Positions 35,613 to 45,111 of a stretch of 64,000 bases of DNA are shown here, in pieces. This stretch comes from an uncultured bacterium (GTDB lineage: Bacteria; Bacillota; Clostridia; Lachnospirales; Lachnospiraceae): contig CAMTMP010000001.1 in the NCBI GenBank assembly GCA_947073545.1, forward strand, positions 1 to 64,000, in the 5' to 3' direction. The translations under genes and the position numbers were made by a program. How positions within the stretch are numbered: position 1 is the stretch's first letter; every line of letters starts with the position of its first letter. The notes under the pieces are model-generated. The model worked only from the letters and a program-made list of their open reading frames with translations. It made no database searches and was not told where the DNA came from.

Positions 35613-36230
35613 ATGAATTTTTTAATTATTGCAAGCACTCTGATATTAGCTGCAGCTATCGCCATAGCCTCCTCCAAAAGCCGAAAAAACGCGGCTGCCA
35701 TGGAGCAGGAATTTTGGCAGAGGGAGCGGGCCGCAAACAATACTAGGCGCAAACCGTTAGACGATCTGAACTATATTAAACTGCCGATGGAAATTTTTCC
35801 CATGGACCTTTTACAGGATATCCCCCGGGTTGAGGATTACCGGCAGATCATTCTTTCCCTGAAAGACCAGCCTATCGTCAATTTTACGGGACTATCCAAC
35901 ACAGATCTGAAACTGCGCTACGGTGCACCCAATATCAACCTGCTTACCTCTTATGACCAGAATTATACGCTGCTGGCGCGCACACTGCAGCAATGGGCGC
36001 AGGCGCTCTACGACAGCGGCTTCTCCAAGGAGGCTTGTCAGCTTCTGGAATTTGCCGTGTCCACAGGTTCGGACGTGAGCGCGACTTACCGCCTGCTTAT
36101 CCGCATTTATCAGGAAAACGGCACCCCCGAAAAGATCGACGCGCTCTATCCCGTGGCAGAGTCCCTAACCTCCGCCATGCAAAAGCCTATCGTCCGTATG
36201 CTGCAAGAAGTTGGTCAATCACTCGACTAG
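35613..36230 (+). CDS. membrane-anchored hypothetical protein with TPR-like region
   Basis: 205 residues; the start at 35613 (MNFLIIASTLILAAAIAIAS) has AAAGGA eight bases upstream, better than the upstream ATG. One N-terminal helix is followed by a cytoplasmic part: LNYIKLPMEIFPMDLLQDIP and DLKLRYGAPNINLL, then a helix-rich half (WAQALYDSGFSKEACQLLEF, YRLLIRIYQENGTPEKIDAL) resembling TPR units. No function is assigned. The 3' end overlaps the convergent exonuclease gene by 44 bases. Confidence 0.72.
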   Translation: MNFLIIASTLILAAAIAIASSKSRKNAAAMEQEFWQRERAANNTRRKPLDDLNYIKLPMEIFPMDLLQDIPRVEDYRQIILSLKDQPIVNFTGLSNTDLKLRYGAPNINLLTSYDQNYTLLARTLQQWAQALYDSGFSKEACQLLEFAVSTGSDVSATYRLLIRIYQENGTPEKIDALYPVAESLTSAMQKPIVRMLQEVGQSLD

Positions 36231-36903
36231 CCTCGCTGCGGGTCAGGCTCTCGACCTCATAGTTCACTATCAGTTTATGCCTGTCCAACAATTTATATAA
36301 CTGTTCTTTCTGTGCAATCGTAAGCGGCGTATCCCGCTTCGTCCGATAGATAAGCTGTTTTGGCCGAAACAGGCTCTTTTCTCCCGCCGCTTCTTCTTTT
36401 TCACAAAACTCCTCTGCCAGTCTCCCGTATAAAGCCGCCGTTGCACGGGCATCACCTAATGCCCTGTGCGCACTGTGGGAAATCTTATAATGCCTGCAGA
36501 GCGCTCCCAGACTGCGGCTTTCCAAATCCTGCAAATACTTCCGCGCAATCTTTAACGTATCGATCCCCTGTCTCTCAAAGGTAAGTTTTTCATTTACCGC
36601 TGCCTTTTTCAGAAAGGAAAAATCAAAAAGTACGCTGTGTCCCAAAAGCACATCTTCTCCCAAAAAGGAAAGAAACGGCGGCAAAATTTCTCCGATCGGT
36701 TTGGCATCGGCAAGCTCTCCGTCATGGATTCCGGTAAGTTCCACAATGCGCTCCGGAAGTTTCCGACCGGGATTGACGAAGGTTTCCCACTCCTCTATAA
36801 TCTCGCCCCGCTCTACTCTGACCGCGCCGATCTCTATGATTTTATCCCGCTTCGGGTTAAGCCCCGTCGTCTCCAGATCAATGCACACATAGGAATCTGT
36901 CAT
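36187..36903 (-). CDS. DnaQ-like 3'-5' exonuclease (DEDDh)
   Basis: 238 residues; the start at 36903 has GGAGGGG three bases upstream. Exo I CIDLETTGLNPKRDKIIEIG, Exo II LLGHSVLFDFSFLKKA and Exo III HRALGDARATAALY give a complete DEDDh active site. The C-terminal 70 residues (PLTIAQKEQLYKLLDRHKLI, SLTRSEASRVIDQLLAAYG) are a small helical extension. It may be an epsilon-like proofreading or RNA/DNA-trimming enzyme. Confidence 0.88.
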   Translation of the reverse strand: MTDSYVCIDLETTGLNPKRDKIIEIGAVRVERGEIIEEWETFVNPGRKLPERIVELTGIHDGELADAKPIGEILPPFLSFLGEDVLLGHSVLFDFSFLKKAAVNEKLTFERQGIDTLKIARKYLQDLESRSLGALCRHYKISHSAHRALGDARATAALYGRLAEEFCEKEEAAGEKSLFRPKQLIYRTKRDTPLTIAQKEQLYKLLDRHKLIVNYEVESLTRSEASRVIDQLLAAYGR

Positions 36904-37223
36904 TTTCCCCTCCATACCTTCCCTCCATATCACGCCCTCTGCCCGCCACAGTCAATCACAACGGCATCCGCCGATTATCTCCGGCACAGGCGCATTTCAC
37001 ATATGATAAAATATTCCGGCATTCTCCCGCACAAAATTAACGTATTCCATATTCCTATATCTGTCTCTGATTTAGGAAGTATCCACTATATCTTGTAGTC
37101 TGTCACCCTTTTATTTATGAATTAGGAGTCTTTCCACAAAAATATTCTGCATTGAATATCCTTATTAAAAATTGGAATATTTTTTGGCGCCATATAAACT
37201 ACAATAACAAAAAGGGATTACGA

Positions 37224-37571
37224 ATGAAGACAAGGATAAAGGAACTCCGACTGGAAAAAAAACTGACACAGCAAGCTCTCGCTAAGCAGCTAGGTATTAA
37301 CCAAACAAGTCTGAGCAAAATCGAATGTGGAGCCAGTACCCCTGACGCTCTGCTTTTGGCCGATCTATCGCGTTTCTTTCATGTCACAACAGACTATATT
37401 CTACTACTCTCCGAAGAACGTTTGACAGCAGATTCCTTATTGGCAGATAATATGTGCAATCTCAAAAAGTACCGGCATCTTATCACCATTTACCAGAAAA
37501 TGACCCAGAAACAACAGGGAGATTTTTACAATTTCCTGTGCAGCATGTTAGGCATGAGCGATGATTTATAA
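37224..37571 (+). CDS. XRE-family transcriptional regulator
   Basis: 115 residues; the start at 37224 follows AAGGGA. The HTH is at 1-60 (KTRIKELRLEKKLTQQALAK, GINQTSLSKIECGAS), and a helical tail (NMCNLKKYRHLITIYQKMTQ) probably dimerises. It stands alone, with 320 bases of low-complexity, AT-rich DNA upstream and no obvious partner. Confidence 0.85.
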   Translation: MKTRIKELRLEKKLTQQALAKQLGINQTSLSKIECGASTPDALLLADLSRFFHVTTDYILLLSEERLTADSLLADNMCNLKKYRHLITIYQKMTQKQQGDFYNFLCSMLGMSDDL

Positions 37572-37718
37572 TACGGAGTCTGTCATTCTCAGATGACGTT
37601 TTGCCTTTTCATATATCGTTTTTTTCTTACAGCATATCTAGTCAGATTGCCAGCGCCCTGTAATGCTTAAACCCCTATGCTGTCACATCTGATCTATACG
37701 TTATATAACGTATCTGTC

Positions 37719-37744
37719 AAAAGGCGGGATTTTAAAATCCCGCC
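37719..37744 (-). terminator. terminator after galT
   Basis: A perfect palindrome, GGCGGGATTTT with AAAATCCCGCC (37723-37744), is followed on the minus strand by TTTTG. It ends galK-galT transcription. Confidence 0.82.
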
Positions 37745-37787
37745 TCATTTCATGTCTTTTGTTCGTTTTAAAAGTTTTCCCTCGTTG

Positions 37788-39281
37788 TCAAAGCGTGGAT
37801 AAGAATCTGTCGAAAGCCGCCTGTCCCTCGGCATTTCTCTTGTAAATCCCCGAGTCTTCAAGCACTTCCATAAATACATTGCCGATCTCTTTGTGCAGAA
37901 TCTCCATAATGTGCTCTCTGTCCACATTTGCATACGCAGGCAAAAACTCATCCACCCAGTCGGCGTGCTTCGCAAGCTCCTCATCCGCCCGGATGTCCGC
38001 CCCTGTTAGAATCGCCTCAGCGAGACGCTCCATTTCCCCTTTCAGTCTGGCTGGCAGCACGGCAAGCCCCATCACTTCAATCAGCCCGATATTTTCTTTC
38101 TTGATATGATGCAGCTTCGCATGGGGGTGATACACGCCAAGCGGGTGCTCCTGCGTCGTAATGTTATTGCGAAGCACCAGATCCAGCTCAAATTTATCGT
38201 CCCTCTTTCTGGCTATCGGCGTAATCGTATTGTGCGGTTCCCCGTCGGTCTCGGCAAATATAAACGCTTCCTCGTCCGTATAACCCCGCCACTTTTCCAA
38301 AATCAGATCCGCAAGCGCCACCAGCCTGTCGGGATCTTCATGGGAAATGCGGATCACGGACATCGGCCAGTTCACCACGCCAGCTTCCACATCCGTAAAG
38401 CCCTGTACCGTAAAGACGCGCTCCACAGGCGCCTTCGCCATGGCAAACTCATAATGTCCGCCCTGGAAATGATCATGGCTTAAAATGGAGCCTCCCACAA
38501 TCGGCAGATCCGCATTGGAACCCACAAAATAATGCGGAAACTGTTTCACAAAGTCAAATAACTTGCAGAACGTATCGTGCTCGATCTTCATCGGAATATG
38601 TTTTGCGTTAAACACGATGCAGTGCTCATTATAATATACATAGGGAGAATACTGAAATCCCCACTCGCTGCCGTTTATGGTCACCGGAATAATCCGGTGG
38701 TTCTGTCTCGCGGGATGATTCACCCGCCCCGCATAGCCCTCGTTCTCCCTGCAGAGAAGGCACTTCGGATAACCGCTCTGCTTTGCGTTCTTCGCTGCGG
38801 CTATCGCCTTCGGGTCTTTCTCCGGCTTGGAAAGATTGATCGTGATATCCAGATCACCGTACTTCGTAGAAGATATCCATTTCTGATCCTTCTCGATACG
38901 GTAACGTCTGATATAATCCGTGTCCCGGCTCAGCTTATAAAAATAGTCCGTCGCCTCCTTCGGGTCCGTCTCGTATTTTTCCCGGAATGCCCGGATTACC
39001 TCACTGGGCCGCGGCGTGAGTAGTCCCATAATCTTTGTGTCGAAAAGATCCCGGTATACGATGCTGTCCTCAATCATCTCCTTTTCGCAGGCGTAATCCA
39101 GTATCTCCTTAAGCACCGATTCTAACTCCTCCACGGTCATGGAGACGTCGCCGCCCTCTTCCAACTCGTCCAGCCCCAAAAGCTCAAGCAGGCGGTTTGT
39201 CGTATATATCTCATCCTCTTTCTCAATCAGCCCGGTCAGCAGGCCGTATGCTACAAGTTTTTTGATATTCAGCTGAATCAT
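37788..39281 (-). CDS. galT: galactose-1-phosphate uridylyltransferase, type 2
   Basis: 497 residues, the length of the Firmicutes-type GalT. CLLCRENEGYAGRVNHPARQ, EHCIVFNAKHIPMKI, GGSILSHDHFQGG (catalytic histidine region) and TTQEHPLGVYHPHAKLHHIK are typical. It swaps UMP between UDP-glucose and galactose-1-phosphate in the Leloir pathway. GGAGG precedes the ATG. galK is upstream with a 127-base gap holding a family A repeat. Confidence 0.95.
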   Translation of the reverse strand: MIQLNIKKLVAYGLLTGLIEKEDEIYTTNRLLELLGLDELEEGGDVSMTVEELESVLKEILDYACEKEMIEDSIVYRDLFDTKIMGLLTPRPSEVIRAFREKYETDPKEATDYFYKLSRDTDYIRRYRIEKDQKWISSTKYGDLDITINLSKPEKDPKAIAAAKNAKQSGYPKCLLCRENEGYAGRVNHPARQNHRIIPVTINGSEWGFQYSPYVYYNEHCIVFNAKHIPMKIEHDTFCKLFDFVKQFPHYFVGSNADLPIVGGSILSHDHFQGGHYEFAMAKAPVERVFTVQGFTDVEAGVVNWPMSVIRISHEDPDRLVALADLILEKWRGYTDEEAFIFAETDGEPHNTITPIARKRDDKFELDLVLRNNITTQEHPLGVYHPHAKLHHIKKENIGLIEVMGLAVLPARLKGEMERLAEAILTGADIRADEELAKHADWVDEFLPAYANVDREHIMEILHKEIGNVFMEVLEDSGIYKRNAEGQAAFDRFLSTL

Positions 39282-39304
39282 TATTATAATACCTCCTCAA
39301 CTTA

Positions 39305-39415
39305 CATCTGCGGAGAATGCCGTATTTTAGGCATTCTCCTGCGGGAGACTTAGCACTTCTCCGCGAAACAGCCTCTGCTGTGAGTGGCTGGAAGTACTTC
39401 TCACGCTGTTATAGT
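39305..39415 (-). repeat. leader hairpin repeat (family A), galT copy
   Basis: Contains CGGAGAATGCC and GGCATTCTCC as a 10-bp hairpin, then a second element with AACAGCCTCTGCTGTGAG and GAAGTACTTCTCAC. It matches the copies before galK and the amidase gene over about 110 bases and lies between galK and galT, upstream of galT. Confidence 0.78.
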
Positions 39416-40572
39416 TTTGACGGGCCGTCGCCGATCTCCACCACATAGAAATCCGCTCTCTTCCCGACGCGCTCCTTATAAGCCGCACCCACTTTTTCCT
39501 TAAAGCTCTCTACCGCCTCATCCTTCACGATGCTCACGGTACAACCGCCGAAGCCGCCGCCGGTAATGCGGGAACCGATCACGCCGTCCACCTTCCATGC
39601 CTCCTCCACGAGCACGTCGATTTCGTCGCAGGACACTTCGTAATCATCGCGCAGGGAAACGTGGGACGCATTCATCAGCTCTCCAAACTTTTTCAGGTCG
39701 TTATTCTTTAGGGCTTCCACCGCGCGGATCGTTCTCTGGTTCTCATAAACGGCGTGTTTTGCACGTTTTTTCCTAATATCGTCTTTGATCGCGTCCTTAT
39801 CCGCCTCAAACTGCTCCTCGGACAAATCGCCCAGACCCTTAATGTCCACTACCGTCTTAAGCTCCTCAAGCGCCTTTTCACACTCACTCCTGCGCTCATT
39901 GTACGCCGAATTAACCAGGGAGTGCTTTACATTGCTGTTCGTGACAATAATCTTCGCGCCGTCCAGTACAAGGGGGGCATACTGGTAGGATAAGTCCGCC
40001 GTATCCAAAAAAATGGCATTATCCTTTTTGCCCATTGCCGATGCAAACTGATCCATAATCCCGCAGTTCATGCCATTGAAATTATTTTCCGAATACTGGC
40101 CGATCAACGCCAGATCCACATTGGTCACGTCAAATCCGAACAGATCCCGCAGATAAAAACCCGTCAGTACCTCAAGTGAAGCGGAGGAGGATAAACCGGA
40201 ACCGTTTGGAATATTGCCGTTTAACACAATATCCAGCCCGCAGTCCATCTTCATGCCGCGCTTGTCGAACGCCCACATAACGCCCTTCGGGTAGTTCGTC
40301 CAGCCCGCCGCGTCGGAAGGCGTCAGATCATCCAGACTGCTCTCCACCACACCCATTTTATCAAAATTCATAGAGTAAAACCGCAGCTTTCTGTCCTCTC
40401 TCTTTTTCACTGCCGCATATGTGCCAATTGTCAGTGCACAGGGAAACACATGCCCGCCGTTGTAATCCGTATGTTCGCCGATCATGTTCACCCGGCCCGG
40501 CGCAAAATAGACACCAGCCCCATCTGCATCCCCGTAAAGCTCCTCAAATTTCTTTAAAACTGTCTCTTTCAT
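39409..40572 (-). CDS. galK: galactokinase
   Basis: 387 residues, full length; the start at 40572 has AAGGAG eight bases upstream. GHMP kinase motifs: FAPGRVNMIGEHTDYNGGHV, PNGSGLSSSASLEVLTGF, GGGFGGCTVSIV. It phosphorylates galactose for GalT. An in-frame ATG 15 codons upstream lies in the repeat leader and is less likely. The two AraC genes upstream are candidate regulators. Confidence 0.95.
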   Translation of the reverse strand: MKETVLKKFEELYGDADGAGVYFAPGRVNMIGEHTDYNGGHVFPCALTIGTYAAVKKREDRKLRFYSMNFDKMGVVESSLDDLTPSDAAGWTNYPKGVMWAFDKRGMKMDCGLDIVLNGNIPNGSGLSSSASLEVLTGFYLRDLFGFDVTNVDLALIGQYSENNFNGMNCGIMDQFASAMGKKDNAIFLDTADLSYQYAPLVLDGAKIIVTNSNVKHSLVNSAYNERRSECEKALEELKTVVDIKGLGDLSEEQFEADKDAIKDDIRKKRAKHAVYENQRTIRAVEALKNNDLKKFGELMNASHVSLRDDYEVSCDEIDVLVEEAWKVDGVIGSRITGGGFGGCTVSIVKDEAVESFKEKVGAAYKERVGKRADFYVVEIGDGPSKL

Positions 40573-40602
40573 ACCCGCTCTCCTTCTCTTTTCATGCCCT
40601 TT

Positions 40603-40786
40603 TACCTTGACCGCCATATCACTGCTTCTCTGTGACTCAAAATCCGCGGACGAACAAGTTCGTCCTGGAGAATGCCCGTTTTTTGGCATTCTCCCGTGTG
40701 AGAGTGATTTGCGAAGCAAACCTGGTACTTCTTAACGAAGCAGCCTTTGCTGCTGAGTTCTGGAAGTACTTCTCACATTATTATAG
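40603..40786 (-). repeat. leader hairpin repeat (family A), galK copy
   Basis: The longest copy. GGAGAATGCC and GGCATTCTCC hairpin at about 40677-40694, AAGCAGCCTTTGCTGCTGAG, GGAAGTACTTCTCAC, plus an outer part (CCATATCACTGCTT and CAAAATCCG) shared with the amidase copy. It also holds two small insert hairpins (GAACAAGTTC; TTTGCGAAGCAAA). It lies directly upstream of galK. Confidence 0.8.
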
Positions 40787-40820
40787 TAAACAAAGGACTA
40801 TCCTTACATAGTCCTTTGTT
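40785..40820 (-). terminator. terminator after AraC-type gene
   Basis: AACAAAGGACTAT and ATAGTCCTTTGTT form a 13-bp stem with a six-base loop; TTTACT follows on the minus strand. It separates the AraC gene from galK. Confidence 0.78.
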
Positions 40821-40839
40821 ACTGAAACCTGTCAAAATG

Positions 40840-41745
40840 TTAACTTTGATTCAGGCTGTTAATCTGGCCGATGAACTCCTCCACCTGCCGCAGATACTCC
40901 CTGTTCCGCCTTGTCTCCCCCTTCTGCATTTCTTTTCTGAAACCCGTGGGCGACATCTGCTTCATCTGCCGGAACGCCTTTGTAAACACCAGCGGATCAT
41001 GGTACCCGCATGACAGGGCGATGCTCTCTATCGGAAGAGACGTAAGCTGCAAAAGCTCCGTAGCTTTCGTGATTCGGAATGTAGTCAGAAACTGCTGGGG
41101 CGACATTCCCATGGAATTTTGGAACAAGGTATAAAGATAACTTCTGTTAATGCACACATAGTCCGCCACATCCGTCACTTTGATGGGATTGCAATAATTA
41201 TTCTGGATAAACGAGACGGCTTTCCGCACATAAATATTAGCCTTATCGTCCTCGTTGTGCTTTTCAACCCTGCTGCCCTCCGCAATGACCGACAGGAAGA
41301 TACCAAGCTGGCCGTTTCGCCGCAGATCGTGGGAAAGACCATACGTGTTATGCTCCATCATATCCTTCACGATCCGGTAAAGCTCCTCGGAAGCGTCAGA
41401 CTTAAAAATAGGCTGCCTTACGGACAGGCCGATATTTCCCACATACGCCGCCGCCTGCGTGCCGCTGAATCCTACCCACACATATGTCCACGGCTCCTCT
41501 TCATCCGACTGATAAAATGCCAGCTCGTCAGGCATGATCAAAAAACCGTATCCCGCCTCCAGCAGATACTCCTCTCCGCCGATCGTAAATTTTCCCTTGC
41601 CGCTCAAAATATAATGAATCAGGTAATGAGGCTTTAATGCCGGTCCGAAGCTGTGCATCGGCTCCGTCCGGGAAAGGCCGCAGCAGTTCACGTAGAGGCT
41701 CCCCGTCTGCTCTCCCGCAAATTCCAGTTTATATGCTTTTTCCAT
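40840..41745 (-). CDS. AraC-family transcriptional regulator
   Basis: 301 residues. An N-terminal cupin (PHYLIHYILSGKGKFTIGGE, AGYGFLIMPDELAFYQSDEE, WTYVWVGFSG) senses a sugar. Two C-terminal HTHs (VTDVADYVCINRSYLYTLFQ; PIESIALSCGYHDPLVFTKA) bind DNA. Directly upstream of galK in the same direction, it may control the galactose genes. GGAG precedes the ATG. Confidence 0.9.
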   Translation of the reverse strand: MEKAYKLEFAGEQTGSLYVNCCGLSRTEPMHSFGPALKPHYLIHYILSGKGKFTIGGEEYLLEAGYGFLIMPDELAFYQSDEEEPWTYVWVGFSGTQAAAYVGNIGLSVRQPIFKSDASEELYRIVKDMMEHNTYGLSHDLRRNGQLGIFLSVIAEGSRVEKHNEDDKANIYVRKAVSFIQNNYCNPIKVTDVADYVCINRSYLYTLFQNSMGMSPQQFLTTFRITKATELLQLTSLPIESIALSCGYHDPLVFTKAFRQMKQMSPTGFRKEMQKGETRRNREYLRQVEEFIGQINSLNQS

Positions 41746-41775
41746 AAGGTTCTCCTATCCATGGCATATGCGGAC

Positions 41776-42747
41776 TCAATGTAACCAGCCGTTTCTTGCG
41801 TCACAATCAAAGTGATAATGCTTTTTCATAATTTCCAGACTTTCCTCCGGCGTATAAATGTACTGCTCTTCCCATTTGTCCGCAACATTTTTGTTCAGGC
41901 TCAGGTTCGCGTTTCTAAAGTCCTTCAGTGACATATTGTAAACGGACTTTAATCTTTTGTTTAAATATTTGCTGTCGGAAAAACCGCTCTCCAGACAAAT
42001 ATCGACCATACTTTTGTCCGTCTTTTTTAATAACAGCAGCGCGTGTTCGAACCGCAGTGAATTTAAGTATTCCTGAAAAGACATATTGATGGCATTTTTA
42101 AACAGATGCGATAAATACGTCATCGAAAGGTTCTCCGCTTCCGCCAATTGTGACAAAGTCAGTTTTTCAGTATAATGCCGGTGAATATAGTTGATGATAC
42201 GCGCAAGTCTCTGTTCTTTTTCCTTAGAATGATAGCTTCCGGTATGTTTTTCTAAGTGATGGGGCACGAATGCGACGAAATAGGCAAACAGACGATAGAG
42301 ATCACTTACACATCTGAGTTCGAATCCGGTCTCGCAGCAGCAGTAATTGTAACCGAGATTATAGCAGACACCGATCATTTCAAGCGCTTCCTTAAACGGA
42401 ATGCCGGAAGTCACATTCGCCGTATCAAACTGCATCGATTGAATCGCAGGATAATGTGACGCGCAGAAGGACGGATCAGCCTGTATCGCCAACACGATAC
42501 AATAGCTTTGTACGCTGTACAGCGTATGAAACGTATCCGGATTGAACAGTGCGATCTCACCGGGGCCAATAATAAAATCCTCCGTAAGGGTTTGTATATG
42601 TAATTCCCCTTCGATCACCTGCAGTATTTCGTAATCGCGATGGGTATGAGGTGTGCGATACGTCAGGTTTACGAGAAAAAAATTAATACTGCTCACCCGT
42701 GTATGAAATATTTTCTCATACTCTTTCGTCTCCTGCTTTTTCCGCAT
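41776..42747 (-). CDS. AraC-family transcriptional regulator
   Basis: 323 residues with AAGGAG ahead of the ATG at 42747. The cupin (PHTHRDYEILQVIEGELHIQ, GPGEIALFNPDTFHT) and the HTH pair (LTLSQLAEAENLSMTYLSHL; SMVDICLESGFSDSKYLNKR) are complete, with a 40-residue C-terminal tail. It is divergent from the PfkB kinase-aldolase pair and is their likely regulator. Confidence 0.9.
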   Translation of the reverse strand: MRKKQETKEYEKIFHTRVSSINFFLVNLTYRTPHTHRDYEILQVIEGELHIQTLTEDFIIGPGEIALFNPDTFHTLYSVQSYCIVLAIQADPSFCASHYPAIQSMQFDTANVTSGIPFKEALEMIGVCYNLGYNYCCCETGFELRCVSDLYRLFAYFVAFVPHHLEKHTGSYHSKEKEQRLARIINYIHRHYTEKLTLSQLAEAENLSMTYLSHLFKNAINMSFQEYLNSLRFEHALLLLKKTDKSMVDICLESGFSDSKYLNKRLKSVYNMSLKDFRNANLSLNKNVADKWEEQYIYTPEESLEIMKKHYHFDCDARNGWLH

Positions 42748-42965
42748 CAAAATCTCCTTTTATATGTTGGTTTCCTATGTATTTTATTATATTACATATA
42801 CAATAGTTGTCCACAGAAACATGCTGCCTCTTTTTTTTAAATCGTAAACTTGTCGCCCCCGCACAGCAAAAAACGCATTGAAGGAAACCGCCTTTTTCTA
42901 TATCGTAAAAGCAGCAACTGATGTATGTAACGAATCTTTTTATGGGGGTAGAATAACAAAACCGG

Positions 42966-44096
42966 ATGATGAGAAAAAAAGTAATAGCAGCAGGTCACAT
43001 CTGTCTTGACATTACGCCGGTTTTTCCGGATATGGAGGCAGCGCATCTGGAAGATGTCCTGTCTCCCGGAAAACTGATCCAGATGAAAGAAGCGGATGTG
43101 CACACAGGCGGTTCTGTTGCCAATACAGGACTTGCCATGAAAATATTGGGCGCGGACGTTACACTGATGGGCAAAATCGGAAACGACGCGTTTGGAGAAA
43201 TGATTCTGAACATATTAAAACAATATGATGCGGATTCCGGTATGCTGATCTCTGACACATTGTCAACTTCATATACCGTGGTAATCGCCGTGCCGGGAAT
43301 TGACCGGATTTTTCTTCATAACCCCGGGGCAAACAGCGCCTTTCAGACAAGCGATGTCCCGGAAGAAGCACTGGAAGGTGTTTCACTGTTTCACTTCGGA
43401 TATCCTCCGCTGATGAAAACCATGTACGAAAATGACGGGGCAGAGCTTGTAAAACTTATGAGACGGATAAAGGCGGCCGGGATTGCAACCTCACTGGATA
43501 TGGCTTCGGTTGACGCCGCATCAGAAGCAGGCCGGGCCGACTGGGAGAAAATTCTGAATCAGGTACTTCCTCATGTGGATTTTTTTGTCCCGAGCGTGGA
43601 GGAATTATGCTTTATGCTGGATCGTAAGCGCTTCGAAGAATGGCGGCAAAGAGCTGGCGGGGGTGATATCACGGAATTTCTCAATGTAGAAACAGATATC
43701 AGGCCATTGGCGGAAAAATGCATGAGATTCGGCGCAAAAATTCTCCTGATTAAGTGCGGCGCACCGGGCATATATTCCCGGACGGCATCCAAAGAAGCCA
43801 TTCAGCAAATCGGCGGCAATATGGCGCTAAATCCGGAAGAGTGGGCAGAAAAGGAAGGGTTTGAAAGCAGTTATGTACCGGAAAAACTGGTATCCGGAAC
43901 AGGCGCCGGAGATACAAGCATCGCCGCTTTTTTGACGGCAGCGTTGGAGGGATGCTCTCTGGAAGAGTCCCTTCATCTGGCAGCGGCAACCGGCGCATCC
44001 TGTGTTGCTTCCTACGACGCGTTGAGCGGATTAAAAACATTTGATGAACTTCGAGAAAAAATAAGACAAGGCTGGCAGAAGGTAAACGCCCGTTAA
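42966..44096 (+). CDS. PfkB-family carbohydrate kinase
   Basis: 376 residues. Opening AAGHICLDITPVFPD, TGGSVANTGLAMKILGADVTLMG and the active-site GTGAGDTSIAAFLTAAL (catalytic Asp) define the ribokinase fold. It is longer than usual because of an insert around residues 210-245. It is followed 23 bases later by a class II aldolase, so the two probably phosphorylate and cleave a ketose phosphate. Two start codons in a row (42966, 42969) are possible. Confidence 0.88.
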   Translation: MMRKKVIAAGHICLDITPVFPDMEAAHLEDVLSPGKLIQMKEADVHTGGSVANTGLAMKILGADVTLMGKIGNDAFGEMILNILKQYDADSGMLISDTLSTSYTVVIAVPGIDRIFLHNPGANSAFQTSDVPEEALEGVSLFHFGYPPLMKTMYENDGAELVKLMRRIKAAGIATSLDMASVDAASEAGRADWEKILNQVLPHVDFFVPSVEELCFMLDRKRFEEWRQRAGGGDITEFLNVETDIRPLAEKCMRFGAKILLIKCGAPGIYSRTASKEAIQQIGGNMALNPEEWAEKEGFESSYVPEKLVSGTGAGDTSIAAFLTAALEGCSLEESLHLAAATGASCVASYDALSGLKTFDELREKIRQGWQKVNAR

Positions 44097-44119
44097 AACA
44101 GTAGGAGGAGGAGAAAATA

Positions 44120-44965
44120 ATGTTAGTAAATATGCGCGATATATTACTTCCCGCAAAGGAAGGCGGTTACGGCGTCGGTTTCTTTAACGCGGTCAATGTT
44201 GAAATGGCCCGGGCAATCATCGAAACCGCAGAAGAATTACATGCGCCGGTTATGATCGGGACTGCTGAAATCCTTCTTCCGGTGATGGAATTGGAAAGAG
44301 TAGCCGAGTATGTAATCCCGATGGCGAAAAAGGCAAGCGTTCCCGTCTGTGTTCATTATGACCACGGCCTGACATTTGAAAGATGCATGGAGGCATTAAG
44401 TCTTGGCTTTACGTCGATTATGTATGATTGTTCTACCTCTTGCTATGAGGAAAACGTAGAAAAAGTCGCTGAGATAGTGAAAATCTGCCATGCTGTGCAT
44501 GTTACGGTAGAAGGAGAGCTTGGTCATGTCGTCGACAATGCAGGGTCAGGAAAACTGGAAAACCCGAGTGATTATTTCACGAACCCGGAGACGGCAAGGG
44601 ATTTTGCCGCAAAAACAGGCATAGATGCATTGGCAGTCGCTATAGGAAACGCACACGGAGATTACACGTTTCCGCCTAAATTGGATTTCGAACGGATTCA
44701 GACGATTGCGGAAAAAACAAACCTTCCATTGGTGCTTCACGGCGGTTCCGGGCTGTCAGACGAGGACTTTCAAAAGACGGTTAAACTTGGCGTATCCAAA
44801 ATAAATATTTTTACGGATATTGACAAAGCCGGTAAACGTGGATTGGAAGCCGGTATTGCCGCCGGAGAAAAATCTATGATGGGACTTATTCCATATGAAA
44901 TTGCCGAAATGAAAAAGGTGGTAAAAGAAAAAATTTTGTTATTTGGCTCCGACGCAAAAGCGTGA
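44120..44965 (+). CDS. class II fructose-bisphosphate/tagatose-bisphosphate aldolase
   Basis: 281 residues with GGAGGAGG ahead of the ATG. GYGVGFFNAVNVEMARAII, VCVHYDHGLTFERC (catalytic Asp, first zinc His), VEGELGHV, IGNAHGDYTFPPKLDFER and LVLHGGSGLSDEDFQ are complete. The size and sequence fit the GatY/KbaY/IolJ branch. With the PfkB kinase it would split a hexulose 1,6-bisphosphate or a deoxy-sugar analogue to DHAP and an aldehyde. Confidence 0.9.
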   Translation: MLVNMRDILLPAKEGGYGVGFFNAVNVEMARAIIETAEELHAPVMIGTAEILLPVMELERVAEYVIPMAKKASVPVCVHYDHGLTFERCMEALSLGFTSIMYDCSTSCYEENVEKVAEIVKICHAVHVTVEGELGHVVDNAGSGKLENPSDYFTNPETARDFAAKTGIDALAVAIGNAHGDYTFPPKLDFERIQTIAEKTNLPLVLHGGSGLSDEDFQKTVKLGVSKINIFTDIDKAGKRGLEAGIAAGEKSMMGLIPYEIAEMKKVVKEKILLFGSDAKA

Positions 44966-45016
44966 GCGCCTATTCCAAAAAAAATGACAATGCGGGTGTC
45001 GAACAATCAGCGAACA

Positions 45017-45062
45017 AATGAGGCAAGTGCTGTGTTTATACAAGCACGGCACTTGCCTCATT
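45017..45062 (+). terminator. strong hairpin after aldolase gene
   Basis: AATGAGGCAAGTGC and GCACTTGCCTCATT form a 14-bp perfect stem. The following T run is short, so it may act mainly as a 3' stabiliser. Confidence 0.6.
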
Positions 45063-45111
45063 GCCCACGAAAAGAAACGGCACACATACTCTATGTATAG
45101 AGAAGCAAACA

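Noticed and set aside
40573..40719. Longer galactokinase start with 49 extra residues
   Set aside because: The extension translates the family A repeat; the start at 40572 has a good ribosome site and matches family length.
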